From: Antedon mediterranea
Taxonomy: Eukaryota; Echinodermata; Crinoidea; Comatulida; Antedonidae
Direction: 5' to 3'
Length of the DNA: 64,000 bases
Assembly: GCF_964355755.1 (NCBI RefSeq)
Contig: NC_092672.1
Span: 6,138,001-6,202,000 of the forward strand
Part shown: positions 12,901 through 27,900 of the stretch, piece by piece
How the letters are laid out: each line of letters opens with the position of its first letter
How positions within the stretch are numbered: position 1 is the stretch's first letter
Notes under the pieces: model-generated
The model's database searches: none
Seen by the model: the letters and a program-made list of their open reading frames with translations, nothing else
Told to the model about the DNA's origin: nothing
Position numbers and translations under genes: made by a program

Positions 12901-15900
12901 TGCTGATATTATGGAAGTGGTATGCAGTTCTCTCTTAACTGCTCGCCAACTCGATTAGACATGGAGTAGAGAGTAAGTATTTTAAAATAATTATAAATTC
13001 TGAGTCTTTAATTAGTTTTTCAACAACTAACCTTTCTTTTTCATTTATTTGTTGATTCATGAGAATAATTTGACCTGAACTATCACTGGCATTTTCTTCC
13101 ATCTTCTTCTTTTCTGAATCCTAGTGAAAAAGATTTCACATATTAGGGAGTTTTCTGTGACTGCCAAATTAAAGACATGTGCACACTCACAATCAGTACT
13201 GTGATAGCTTCTGTAACTATGCCAATAGATACAGCTGTAAAATAACCTGCAACTCTCTATTAAAGCTGAGTTGCAAAGTACTGATCCTGCAACCTTGTAT
13301 GTTAATTTTGACCAATTCCTACAGTTGCCCTTGTTTCCCAATAAAGAGCCATGTGCAAAAGAAATAGACAGACTGTTTGCTAGTTGTTGGGTTTGTATTT
13401 ATTTAAATAAGATCAGATTTACTCACAAATTCGCTTTTTTCTTTTAACAATTTCTTCTGCGTTTCTTCCGACGTTTTCAACGTCTTTTCAAAATCTGTTA
13501 GCAATCCAAATAAAAACTAATTAAGTCACATTTGGGAGTCATTTATCCATATAAATAACAAAATCACAAGAGCCCTACTGTACTGTATATTTTTATCGCA
13601 ATATAAATAATCTATAGGTCTTATACATGCAAAGCCTTCTCCCTCTATAATATATAATATGGCCCAAGTGTGTTTGATACTCACCTATTTTGGCCTGTTT
13701 TAATTCTTCAACTTCACTTAGAACACCACAATATGCAGTTTCCTTTTCACTTAACTTCTTATTTAAATCTATAAATTCCAGAATTAAGGATGAATTAATT
13801 CATAACTGATGTTAATATATATTTGGGTTTATAGATGATGAGGTGGAAGAAAAGCATGAATATTTATTTTAATAAAGACTTCTGATATTATTTTCCTTGT
13901 GTGTACGCAGGGACATTGGGATGTGCTTACTCAGTCAATTCCTTAACACACAATTTTGGTAGAATGTCCAAGCAATAAGCCCCAACATTTTGCTTGCACT
14001 GTTTCTTTATATATTGTATCTTCAGGTATCCCACTACCTACGTTATATCTGATTTCACAAACAGGCATATCAGAGAATATCAGGATGTAGACCTCTCTCT
14101 AGCCAGTTCAGATGAGTTTTTACAAGAAATGCTAACCAATATTTTTATTTCCTGAACCAAGGTTTTCCTGGGTATTCCACCCCGCAAAGTCGGCCCAATT
14201 TTGTGTTCCAGGGGTAAGGTAATGCAAGAAAAGTAAGAAAAACCTGACATACCTTCTACTGTTAGTTCAAGCTTCTGCTTGTTTGCAACTTCAATTTGCA
14301 ACTCCTGAGCCTAAAGAAGTAAATATATAATATCTCATCAAACAGTTTTCGAAGGATATATATATGTTTGAAGGTTTGCACGACGAAAATCGATATGTTG
14401 ACCATAAGTAAGATAAGAGAAGCTTGCGGTACATAGCGTATGTTGTTCTCAACACTGCTTTTCAGAACTACATACCTGGTGCAGCACAAACTTTATATCA
14501 ACAGGATAATAACTTCAAATCAACAAAAGTTGATAAAAGAGGGTTATATAAACAAAAACTAGATAGAATTAGAAATAACAGTAACTTACAATAACAAATA
14601 AGACTATTAATATCAACACAACAAAAGAAAAAAAAAATAAGAAGAACAAAAAACATATACAAAACTAAACTAATAGTGCTACACTATTTAAATTACCATA
14701 AATATGCTACTTATATATACAACAATATAAACAAACAATACAAACATATACACATACAGCCAGGTCTACCTTTTCTTGAACCTTCCGCTCAGTCTCCCCT
14801 TTTTGTTTCTCAAACTCTGATAGCTGTTGTTCTAATTCCGCAATTTTGACGATCTTTACTTTCAATTCCTCGTTGGCCTGGTTGCCGTCTAATTGCGCCG
14901 TGTCGTACACTTGCTGTTTTGTTTCTAAGTCTTTGATCTTCTTTTGTTGTTCTTCAACCTGTTCCTGTAGAGTTGACGCTTCCATTTCCATCTCGGCCAC
15001 TTTGAAATCTTTATTATCATTTTGATTCTGAAAATATATTTTTTATATATATTGATTTTACCCATTTCCATTATATCAAACATAACCAATAATGTGTGTA
15101 TTGCTTTGAGGTCTGTCTATACTATCAAACTTTATGAGACAAAAAAAATGTGATGTGCCCATATATGGAAACAATGATGTCATATTACTACCAGAGAGTA
15201 ACAACTCCCTGTTAGTGATATAAGATAACCATGACAATAATGACCAATTTTAAGCTCTGTCTACACTATCAAACTATTTAGACAAAAAAAGTGTGATGTG
15301 CCCAAATATGGTAGTGATATGACCAAATATAGTAGTGATATGACATCATAATGTCCATATATAGACACATCACATTTTTTGATAGTGTAGACAGAGCTTT
15401 AGACTACTCTATAATGTACTCACTACAAGCTCATCTATCTCTTGTTGAAGTTTTCTATTTCTCTGATTTTCTTCCAGTAATCTATCTTCAAGTTCCTTCA
15501 ATCTTTCAAGTTCTTCTTTGTTTTCCTCCTGAAAATTTTGAAAAATAATGTTATTTCCCACAAATTGTTGAGTATTTTTATACAGATTTGGGTGCTACAC
15601 AAATACCTTGTGTGATTCAACTATTATCCCAGGCTTGACTTTAGATATATCTGGGCCTATTCTAGCAGTCCTACCTAGCCATTGTTTAAAAAGCTTCAGA
15701 AAACCCCAAGGCAATATTCAGATAAAATAGACCCCTCCCAACCCCCTTTGAGACATCTCTATCAGGGGACACTTTCCTGTGAATCATATGAGGGGATGTT
15801 TCAACACTACGTCCAAACCTTATTCTGTGTTTTCCCTTAACAGGGGTTCTACAACTACCAATTATTATGTCATGAATTGGAACATACTAGATAAAATTAC

Positions 15901-18900
15901 CATTTTAAAATACAATTGATTTAATAGCTAACCTTGAGATCTGAAGTGTCTATGGTAGCTTCCTCAATTCTAAATTGTAGATCATCTACTTTCCTGAAAA
16001 TGAGATCATAATTTATAATAATGTTATATCATAACAATAACATCCTTGCATTCAATGACAATGATTTCTATTTAAGTACATTGCTGGTCAACAAGCAATC
16101 TATCTATATATGTTCTAGGTTAATTAATTATTTCCGTGTAACAAGTTAAAAATCACGGTAAACACCCAACTACAGGATGACACATACCAAATGCAAAAAC
16201 CTTAAAGCAAAATAATTGCATGGGAACATAATAAGAATCTAACCAGAACTGTGCAATTGGAATATGGCTATACTGCATTGAAACACCGGTTTTCGCCATA
16301 TGTACCAAAGTTAAGATATGTTGGGCCCAGTTGCTTTCTGGATAGGAGACCGACTAAGGATTGTGGGGGGTGCTTTAAACCGGAAAGTGATGGTACAATT
16401 ATAATATCAGACTAGCATGTGATAGGCATGGGTTCGAGGCTACCTGTACCATACTGATTGCATCCTTAGGCAAGATGCTTTAGTCTCATTGCTTTGTCCT
16501 TCGGATGGAATGTAAAGCTGTTTGTCCCGTGTACATCTAGTGCATGTTAAAAAACTTGGTACACTATTCGAAAAGAGAAAGAAATCGTCTTGCAATGTGC
16601 TGATCTGGTAGGCGCTGCACTGTTGGCTGCTGTGGGATGACCTAATCCAGTTAAGCTTGAGGACCAGAATACATTTAACATTAACCACCAAATTCATGAC
16701 TATTACAATGTTAACAATCTCTCAACCTTTCTAATTAATTAATTACCTTTTTTGTAGTTCTAGTTCCTGGATCAGTTCCACCTTTTCCTTATCTGCTGCT
16801 TCTACTAAGTACTTTAGGGAGTCTATCTCTTCCATACTCTCACGAACATACTGTTAAGAATATCAGTAACATTTATTGCATACTAATTCAAAATAAATAA
16901 CATAAAAAATTATTATACCATTATTTATTGGCTCAAAAATTATTAAAAATTAATTAAATATTCTTTATTATAATTATTATATTTATAAGCTTTTTAAAAA
17001 TATTATATTTATTATTTTCATATATAGATGTTTGTTTATACCGTACAGACATCAATAACAATAATTTAATAAGGTAAAATTACAATCTTGTAGGAATACA
17101 GAGTTACAATATTATATATTATTCCATTTCAATAAGAAATAAAGCAAATACATATTAATTATTTAATGTATATATTTAAAGTATTTATTTTAATAGAGAT
17201 ATAAATAAAGACCTTATTTAAATTACACTGTGTTTTTAGAATTATTTTTCAGTATAGTTATTATATTATTTATATTATAATAACCATTGATTATTATTTA
17301 AGTTTGATACCATATATCAAAAATGTTGTACAGTAGTGTTGTAGTTGTGGGTATACATCATGCACAGCCTTCAGTAGTCTAATCTATTGTGCATAATGAT
17401 TACTATTATTTACAGGCAAGAAACATTAAGAAGTATTTTAACAATACATTTATAATTTAATAAAGCATAAATTTCCATCTATTTTTAAGGAAGGTAAGGA
17501 ATAATAATATTTATACATGCTTAATTTATAAAAATCTGATGAAAAATAAAAGTATTTTTTTGGAAGATAAATAAAATTGATTTATTTGAAAAAGAAATAA
17601 TTTACATTATTTTATACAAACCGTTGTAAACAGTTGCCAAGATACGGTAAACAAACAATATTAAACATATCAATTAAACATTCTCAACATAAAATAAGAC
17701 AAAACATAAACAAAATATCATACTTGCATATATATATCAAACAAAATGGTGGAACAAAAAGCATATGTAATATCAGGCGTGGCACCAATGTTTCTAGGAG
17801 GAGCTTAACTTTTAGGAGAGGGGAAGGTTAGATTAGGGGAGGGATAAATTCATTTTTGTAGTTACTCCAAATAAGGACCATGACTAATAATTGTCAGTAC
17901 TTTTGACATTGAATCATTTTAATTAAAGCCCAGTTTTATTCATTTTTTTATCCAAGTTTAGCTGGGATGCTACAAAACCTTAAAAGCAATGGTCCATATA
18001 ATAATGAGAAATCATGTATTTTTGTTATTCATTAAAATTATTACTAGGATGGTTGTAACCACTCAAATGGTGCCACTTCTGAACAAAATATAATAGAATA
18101 GAATTGAAAGGTACATGTAATGAAATGTGTGTACTAACAAATACTGTATGTAAATACTGTACTGTACTGTAAATAAAAACATAATGTAAAGATGTGTGGC
18201 TTTGTTTTAGATACCTTCTCATGCTGTGTTCGTAAAGCTGCTAGTTCCAACTCCACCTGTTAAAGGTTAAGATAGCACACAACATCCAATCAAAAATTAC
18301 GAGACAAACAAATGCACCAATCAGAATACACGAAAACAATTGTTCACCATGCTTCTAACAAATGCACTGTACCACTACAAACACATGGCCAAATATGACA
18401 AGGAGGGTTTATAATCTGGGGTTTTTACAGTAACTTAGGGTGTTTTTTTTATAAGGCAGCTTTTTAGGTTGGGGGTATAAATATGTGTAAACCAAAGTAA
18501 TTTAGGTCGGTAATTTCATGCACCTCTGCGCCAGTGAGTACAGTTAAACTATCCACAGGCAAAAGGGAAGGAATATTTTTGACTAAATTCCACATAAAAA
18601 ATACATAAAGAAGTTGGGAACTTACTGAACCATTATTCTGTGGGCAAATAAAAAGCTAACTGCATAAATATTTATTTAAAAAAAAAAAATTATTTCAACA
18701 CTGTTTTTTTAGGTTGGTCCATCCAGTCGCAACTGCTTCAATTGAAATAATTATTATCCAAGATTATAAACTCCTTGATATATTTGGCCAGAATGAAACA
18801 TTAAAAAATATGGTGATATATATAAATATTATATAGTTAATAGTAGAATTCTATCACCTACCCGGTAATGCTGAAAAACGCAACCAAAGTCAAAACCGTA

Positions 18901-21900
18901 CACCACAGTGTCAGAGATAGTAATATAATAATTTATAAATTAAGAATATAATTAATAGATAAATTTCTTTAAGAATTCCAAAAATATTGGTGTATAATCT
19001 TTTGGTTAAACCACACCTCAAATATTTAATTTAAATCATTAACAGTATCAAGTGTTTTAAAATGTATAAATTCTGTAGAAATCCAAAATTTAAGAATTCC
19101 AATGTATAAATATCATTAGCATAAATCAGAGGTTCAAATTATTTGACGAATAAATTTTTCATTCGATTCTTACCGCAACAAGTGTGGCGACTGGGACACA
19201 TTTTGAACACTGATCAGATAGCAGGGTATTTTATTCAATGAAATGTTAAAATATATTAAACATAAAACTAAAATTTGTATTAATATGATTTCAAAGTATT
19301 AGTAAACATCATTTAATAAATATAATATTAAAATTAGTGTTGATTTAAGTAAGTTAAAGACATGATTGCAATTTTCATCATTAGTATTGCTATAAATAAG
19401 TCTAATCACATTTCCTCATCATCACACATTAAATTATCATTTGAATACCCCAGAATCATTGAAGCATGCTGCTTAAATTTCCCCAGAATCATTAAAGCAT
19501 GCTGCTTGGATTTCCCAAGAATCATTGAAGCATGCTCCTTGGACTTTCCCGGAATCATTAAAGCTTGCTGCTTGGATTTCCCCAGATTCATAGAAGCATG
19601 TTGCTTGGATTTCCCCCGGAATCATTGAAGCATGCTGCTTGGACTTCCCCCCGGAATCATTGAAGCATGCTGCTTGGACTTCCCCCGGAATCATTGAAGC
19701 ATGCTGCTTGGACTTCCCCAGAATCATTGAAGCATGCTACTTGGACTTCCCCCGGAATCATTGAAGCATGCTACTTGGGACTTCCCCCGGAATCATTAAA
19801 GCATGATGCTTTGGCTTTCCCAGAATCATTGAACCATGATGGTTGGACTTTTTCCCGAGCCATTGAAACACATCAATCTTTCATTCCATACTTGTTCTAT
19901 TATAAATGCATATTCACTAATAAAACTTTTGCTAATTTAAAAAAAAAATAGATATAATAAACAATTCTATGCCAAGCATTTTGATAAAAATCTAAATTAA
20001 ACCAATTAGAACAAAGCAACAAAATGCTTTAAAAACCAAGAAACCAAAAGAAATCAAAGTTAAAAGAATCCCATGCAAGAATTTTGTGCAAAAAATTTCA
20101 AAAATAAAAATTTGTGCAAAAGGTGTTATTTATTTATTTGCAAAATAGACTTAAGTTTCTAATGTGAGTAAAAGAGTAACTCAGGAGAAGATAGAGATAT
20201 GATATAAAACAATTATCTACCATAAAAGGGAAAACAAAAAGAACTGTTATGACACCATTTGCAACCCATACACCTCCAAAGGCTTTAAACATGTATAGGG
20301 ATAGAAAATAGGAGGGAGGGGGATGGTGGAAGAAAGGTAAATGATAATAAATAAATGAAGGGTGAAAGTAAAAGGAGCGAACTTATATGGAATAAAATCT
20401 ATATTTAGAGTTAAAGCTGGTTTGGAAGGTCAGTATTAGGGAACAATATTATAAATTGAAAATAGAATTAGACATGACAAGAATATTTTGTGCGGAATAA
20501 TTGTTAAGTTACAATGAAATGGGTATTTTGCATGTAGAAATAGATATTCTTTATTATATTAAGAAAGTATTTTGTATGAGATAGATGGATGCAATGGAGG
20601 AGTGATTCTATTTAGAGCTAATTTTTATATATATAATTAAAGGTGATAGTTGTAGGTAGAAAAAATGGAATTGTTTATGTCCAAATTAGATATGGGAAGG
20701 CTATTCAGAACAGCATTATATTTTGTCTTAATTCAAGTTAAAACAGCTAGCTGGGTATGGAGTCACAATTTGTGATGAGAACATGAAAATCATATTCTGT
20801 ATAATATAACTTTTTATAATGTTAGGCAGAAATGGATGAATTTTAAATTATGTTTTTGTAGATCTAAGCTACTACCAAGGCTACTACATTGATTTATATA
20901 CCAAAAGTTACCAGACCTAGTCAAATATTTACCCATGCCCACTTTGATACCTACAATAGCAACAACAGAACCCCATAGGCCTAAATTATTATTGCTTGTC
21001 CATTTAAATACATTATTTTCAAGTACTAAGCATTATGCATCAAATATAATTTTAAAAGTATAATTAGCCATACTGTAGCCCAAATTTCTCAGTCTAAACT
21101 TATTTATGGTAATTTAACAATTAATATCGCTTACAAATATATAATTTATATTTTTATTATTATATGTTGTGTTATTTTTATTGTATTAATTTATAAAAAT
21201 TATGTTAAACTTCATAAACCAATATGGATTAGTGTCAATGTTATACCTATGTTATAAATCCACTAAAAATGCAACCACAGAAAATATTATCTATGTACAT
21301 ACTGAGTTAATATACTGATAAATGTATATGCTGTATTAAACAATGTTTAATATGCTCTACCAATGTAAAGTATTATAAATAAATGGATCGTATCTTATAG
21401 AATGCAGGCATGCTAACTTTTGATATGATAGGAATTGGTGTTCGTAATAAGGACTTATGTTGGTGGTGCTTTCCTTAAGTCAGGTGGTGTATTTACATAT
21501 AATTTAATGTATGCATTGCAACTATGACATGATGCAAGGTATTTGTATGTGTTCATAATGATAGGAATTGGTGGTTGTAATAAGGACTTATGTTGGTGGT
21601 GCCTACCTTAAGTCAGGTGGTGTATTTATGTATCATTTAATGTATGCATTGCAACTATGACATGATGCAAGGTATTTGTATGTGTTCATAATGATAGGAA
21701 TTGGTGGTTGTAATAAGGACTTATGTTGGTGGTGCTTACCTTAAGTCAGGTGGTGTATTTATGTATCATTTAATGTATGCATTGCAACTATGACATGATG
21801 CAAGGTATTTGTATGTGTTCATAATGATAGGAATTGGTGGTTGTAATAAGGACTTATGTTGGTGGTGCCTACCTTAAGTCAGGTGGTGTATTTACATATA

Positions 21901-24900
21901 ATTTAATGTATGCATTGCAACCTATGACATGATGCAACTATAGATGTGTTTATAATCAAATCTATTTCAGATATGTAGAAAGACTATGTATTGGTGGTTC
22001 ATATTGAACATACATTGCAAGTTAAATTGTGAAATGACGCAACTATAGATAGAGTGTATGCGTGTTTGTAATAAAATGTATTAATTAATTACATGTACCA
22101 GTATGTAGAATATCTTAATATGCATCGTTTGAACAAATTTTAATGCAATTTGCATAATGTAAATGATTATTATGATGAATAGTTTTTTTTCCTCATTTTT
22201 ATGTCTAGAAAATGTGTGTCCACATGTAAACATGAAGATATGTCAGGTGTATGTTATCATATATAATAATGTTTTAAAAGTATGTATTACATATTCATGT
22301 ACAGCATTATGTTATGTATTTAGTATAGCATTCATGTGTAATATAAGCATTCATGTATGCATGTGGTCCTATACTAAATATGCATATGCAAACATTTACA
22401 TATAATGAATATTCGCATCATGAATATTCATACCTGATTATCGGGCATTGAACTAGAACCGACGGTGGGCGCTGACGAGGGTACAACTGGCTCGGCTAAA
22501 TCACTGGCTGACGCGCCAGCATCGATATCTAAGTCGTCCTAATAAAGAACACCAATGCACATAAAATATTGGAACAGAAAAGTGAAGAAAAAAAATCTAA
22601 ATGGTAAAAACAAAATATAATATCACTGGTTGATGATAAACAAAAATTAAAGAATAAACAGACACAAAATAAAATTACAACTTTAAGGTTACACCAATTT
22701 ACAATAAGAAAGAAAGTTGAACCACAAAAAGAAATACTATGTTAAAAAATATTTACTTCTTGGTACAGAAGAGTCATTTAAAAAACTTAAAATTGAAAGA
22801 ACTTGTTAGGAATGGAAGCAATAAAAATGTGTTTTAATTTGAAAAATGAAAATTGAAATGTATCTTTAAAAATAATAATAAAAATATATAAAAAGCATGG
22901 TTTAGTTTTTAAAAATAAATATCAGCCATGCAGTGCTTTGTGTACATTTAGTTAATATACAATATTGCACGTACCTGTGAGCCAAGTTTACGCGGCGTTT
23001 CTAATGTTCTAGGGGAACCAGGATCTGTCGTTGAGGACCGTGCAAGGCTTCTCGACACGCTTGACGTTGATCCTATAGAGCTGATGGAGCTGTTGCTGTT
23101 ACTACGTTTATCGCGCATCAAACCGCTACCATCTTTGGTTTTGGCACCGGTACCACGCACCTTAGTAACCTTGTGTACAGGAGCAAATAGGCCATGCTTT
23201 GGTTTGCATTGAAAATACCTGAAAAGGAGAACATTTAGAAATTGGAGTAGATTAACACTAATTATAGTATAACTCCTTCAGGTCAAAGTGTTTCCTTAAA
23301 ACATATACATATAAACATATGCCTTGTTCATTTCACATGAAAATGTTCCTTTAATAGGGATGTCCCTTTAATAAGGGTGTTCCTTGAATAGGGATTTGCT
23401 GTAGTGTTAAAACATATATTGCCCCTTGTTTATTTCACAAGTGTCCCTTTAATAGGGAATACAGTATGAGTATTTCGAGGGAAGGCTTCTATAGTGCCCA
23501 CTTCAAACTTGTGATACCTTTACCTTGTTCCTACCAAAGCACTATTGGTATGTGTAATATGTAATAAAATCTATTCAAGATACGTAGAAAAAGTATGTCT
23601 TAGTGACTCGTATTATTGAACATACACATTGCAAGTTAAATTGTGATACATTTTGTTTACCTTGTTCCTGCCACAGCACCATTATTTTTACCCTGTTCGT
23701 CATCCAACTCAACTCCCGCCCAGTCTCCTTTGGCAAATTCTGTCGTTCCGATGTACCGTAGCGTTCCAAGCTTTGTACCGCTTACAAGCACACGATCTCC
23801 AACCTTTACACAATAAGTAACAAAGTATGCTTTTTACAAGTGTATTTTTGAAATGTATTTAACCATACATACAATACATGCTGGTGTGTGTGTGTGAAAC
23901 AATATAAACTAAACGTGTAGGAGTTTCGTATTAATGTCAATATCTCGTAATGATGGTTAATGTAATAATAACATATACAGTACAGAAAGAAAATACTGCA
24001 ACTTTTCCTATGCAGTAGCTTCGTAGATAGAACGTAGGCTACGTTGTTGGCTTTGTAGGTTACATTGGCTTCGTAAACTCAATAAACAACATTCAATGAG
24101 CTACGTTCTGAACTTCGTAGGGAGTTCGTAACCCAAATAAACAACCCTACCTACGATGTTCTTAGTGAAGTATGTTATTATGTTTTTGTAATAAGTGCAG
24201 CAAACTAATCCATTAGGGTAAAGGTGTACATGCTCGCCATTATACACAGAGACAACACAGAGTTCTTAAACTTAAATTTGTCAATGCTTACCTTAAGTCC
24301 CATATGTTCAGGTGTGTGGTCATTCGTTGGTGTGCTGAGAGCCGCGGCCTGGGCAGCCGTCGTCGGAAGCTTACTAAGTGACCTACTGGATGAGGCTCTG
24401 GTCCCCATACGTGGTGTGTTAGGTATCACATTGGGCCTAGCTTTTGTCTTTCCCCTTTCTCTCATTAATTTTTCCGGTTTAACAAATACGCCCTTCTTAG
24501 GCTCGCACTGAAAGTAGCGTACACCATTAACAGAACCGTCATTCTTCCCCACCGCTTCATCCAATACGCAACCGGCCCACTGACCAGTTGCAAATTTAGT
24601 CTCACCCAAAAACTGTATATATCCATGTTTATCACCTCCAACGACAACTCTTTCACCGATGATAAAACTGTCTCGAGATCCGGTACTATCACCGCTTTCA
24701 GAGTTAGTTCGTACTAATTTATCTGCGTACTTAGATGCGTCGCTTGCACGCATCCCAGCTGCTCTTGCAGATTGAGCCACGGCATCTATGGTAAACAGAT
24801 ACAAAAGTTATTTCTACAGTATGTTAAGGAATTCCAGTCAATTACAGACTTCTATTTAGGACTCATTACTCTAAAAGGGTCTTACGTGACAAGATTTTTT

Positions 24901-27900
24901 TATCTTCTAGTAATGATCCTATTATGGTTTCTTTATATTAAATCTATTTTATATCTTTTAACTACTTGTTAGTTATACTGAGCCATTGATGAAATAAATG
25001 TTGTTGAATTGAATTGAATTGAACCTCAATAAATAAATCTAAGAGAAGAACAACTCTTGTATAAAGCATATTGAATCATCTCATTTGCATTAATTTTTGT
25101 GATATAATATAGATAAAAGGATAAATAATGAGATAACTATTACACCAAGATAATAAAATAAAAACATAAGTTATCTGATTATAAGGTGTAGAATAATCTT
25201 TAGGGTCCACCATTATATTATCCTTAATAATATGAATATTTAATAAGATAAATGAATAAGTAATGTAAATTAATACTCATATCATAATCAATATTGGAAG
25301 GCATTGAACTATATAACAAGAAAATCCATGACAAGCATATTGGACTGAGGCATAATTATTCCTGTCCAGTACAGTGCACTGTACGGAAAAAATTGCATTT
25401 CAGTGAATACGGATACAACATGTGCGGTTGCAAGACAATCAATAAGAAATGAATACAGCAAGCATGCAGCCAATCTTGGTTTTTTCTTCTCCTCACGGTC
25501 AATGTTTTCTATTAATTAGAAATTTGTTATTTCCTCCTAAATTGGTTAAAGATGATGTAGTGTATTAAATGTTTCCGGTTGAAGTATACGAATGTTGAAT
25601 ATTTATATTGGAATATTAATAATATTATAATTACACAAACTATGGAGGCGTACGAAATATACAGTAGTGTTGGTAGTCTATGTTCACACTTAGTTATTTA
25701 CCCACTACAGTACAGTAGTTGGCTTTGCGGACAAATTATCACTAAACTTTGGTGGGTGGGTAACTAACTTTCCTGGGTAATAACTAAAGCTGAACAGGCC
25801 TTATGAAAAATATCCCCACAAAGAAAGAAATAAATTGAAGAGAAATGATCATTGATTAATTTCCAGAGCGAATGGCCTTCTGTAACCTTAAATAAGCGAC
25901 TCCCAAATGCGAGAACACACAATTTTTGTTTCTACTTTTAAAACCAAATTGGCCAAATCAAATGAAATCTGGGTTTTATACCTCCCTGATTAAATCATTC
26001 AAGTATGTAAGCTACCTGTATATATGTGTAGTAGCTTCTCCTCCCAATTTTAACTATCCAAAATAATTATAATACGTGATTGGCAATTATTGTAAGCTCT
26101 GTATATTCATTCAACTCATTGATACAATTGGCATGCAACCAATGAATACAAATGGGGACTAAAAACCGACAACATGCAAACAGACCACTATATACACATA
26201 GAGTGATAATATACAACATTATTTTGTATACTCAAATGGACATATTGTACACAATTTGTAATGTACAGTATAGACAATCAGACAATAACAACCTATACAA
26301 TGTCATACACCCCACACTCTAACAATTATAGACTATGACGGTGCTGACTTCACGACGGTAGGTGGCGCTGCGTGATTGCTAGCGCGACCAAAAATGCTTT
26401 CAACCTGCCTGAGTGACTATAAGGTCACCAATGGTTTGGAATAGGCTTATTGAAGTAGTCATTTTAAAACTTAATAATTTTCAATAAAAACAAACTAAAA
26501 TTTCCAAAAATCACTCAATATTTGTTTTTAATAATCTATTTATTCTTCAACTACAGATCAAGTTAAGATACATAATTTGATAGAAATACAGATCTTTACA
26601 GTTTATCAACATAGTAGCATTGAACGCATTTTTTGGTTGGCTAGCAATCATGCAGCGCCCGCTATCGTTGTGACGTCTCACCATTATACTCTATAGTACA
26701 GTCTATAATGGGTGAATATTGTCCTGGTGGATATTGTCCTGGTATTTTTGTCCAGGTGGTCATAGTCCAGGTGGTCATTGTCCTAGTGTACATTCAAACA
26801 GTAGAATAAAGTATAGTATTTAATACAAATTAACTATTAGGTTTAATTAATATAATTTATGTAAATAACATGCACGATAAAAAGGATTTTAAATCACATT
26901 TCTATTCTAATGTTTAACCCTAGGCTAATTTAACAACAATGCCTGTAAAATAAATGATATTTTTTTCTGCCAAGCTATTAACACTAATTTTGTCAGCTAG
27001 TAATAACTTACTAACCCAGGGAGATAAGCATTAATTAAGTACAGTACAGTCAACCTGTTTGAAATTCCCTAATAAAACATGATAGGATTAGCACAGAGGT
27101 TTTCTTCAAAAAGGCTAGCAATAAAATGACTAATACTGTAGTATTTTTGCAAGTGGATTTTAGATATAGCTTATGATGAGTCATGTGAAATAATGAGACA
27201 TATATTAACCAGTCTACTGTTAAAATCCTACTGTACGTATTATGCTGCTAACAAATTTAATTTGTAACCATTTTAATTTAAATCAGCCTTACAAGTTACA
27301 GCACACAGTCCCTATTAAGGGGATACTTTTGGGATTCACGGAAAATTCCCCTTATAGTGGTGTATAGGACCTGGCCATAGTGTATTGCTTCTGATTCATT
27401 TTACACAAAATTCTCTGAATAGGATGTTCTAAGGGTGAGGTTCTACTGTATATGGAATTAAGTTGGGCGGAGGTCACTCAGTTGGGTGGGGTCATTCAGT
27501 CAAATTTGTCACACACATTTATACATCTGGTTGATTAGAAGCCTCTGTAACTTCAATTATTGTTTACAACCAGTATCTAAAATATTTCCACCTATCAATT
27601 ATAGAAAGACACAAACAGATAAATCAGGAACAAAAATATTAATCATAAATTATGTTAATAAAACAATTTTGAATAACAAATTTTGATTTATATGTACAGT
27701 CCAAACTGTCCATATGTGAAGGTAATTCCTTTCACTGACAATGACATACTGTACCATGAATAACATTCTAATTTAATTCTTTAATTCTATTGAATATCAT
27801 ATCATTGCAATCACTAATACACTCCCATTCCTGATTAACAATGACCTTATAGTACAATAATATATATATATGATATATTAATTTTGATAGGCCTACGGAT

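Larger units (their letters stand above)
18257..22433 (-). other. CLIP intron (4.2 kb) with two tandem arrays
   Basis: Separates the acidic linker exon from the first rod exon. No convincing exon was found here, although human CLIP1 has an extra heptad segment at this point. Holds the 33-bp and 133-bp arrays. Confidence 0.55.

Noticed and set aside
19168-19203. 36-nt phase 0 candidate microexon of CLIP (gatcag ... GTAAGA)
   Set aside because: It has acceptable splice motifs but encodes a Cys-containing, non-heptad peptide with no homology; splice-like motifs this short occur by chance.
19362-19951. Repeated open frames such as [11 protein letters not shown]
   Set aside because: Both strands are open through the 33-36-bp array and frames shift between units; no gene context.
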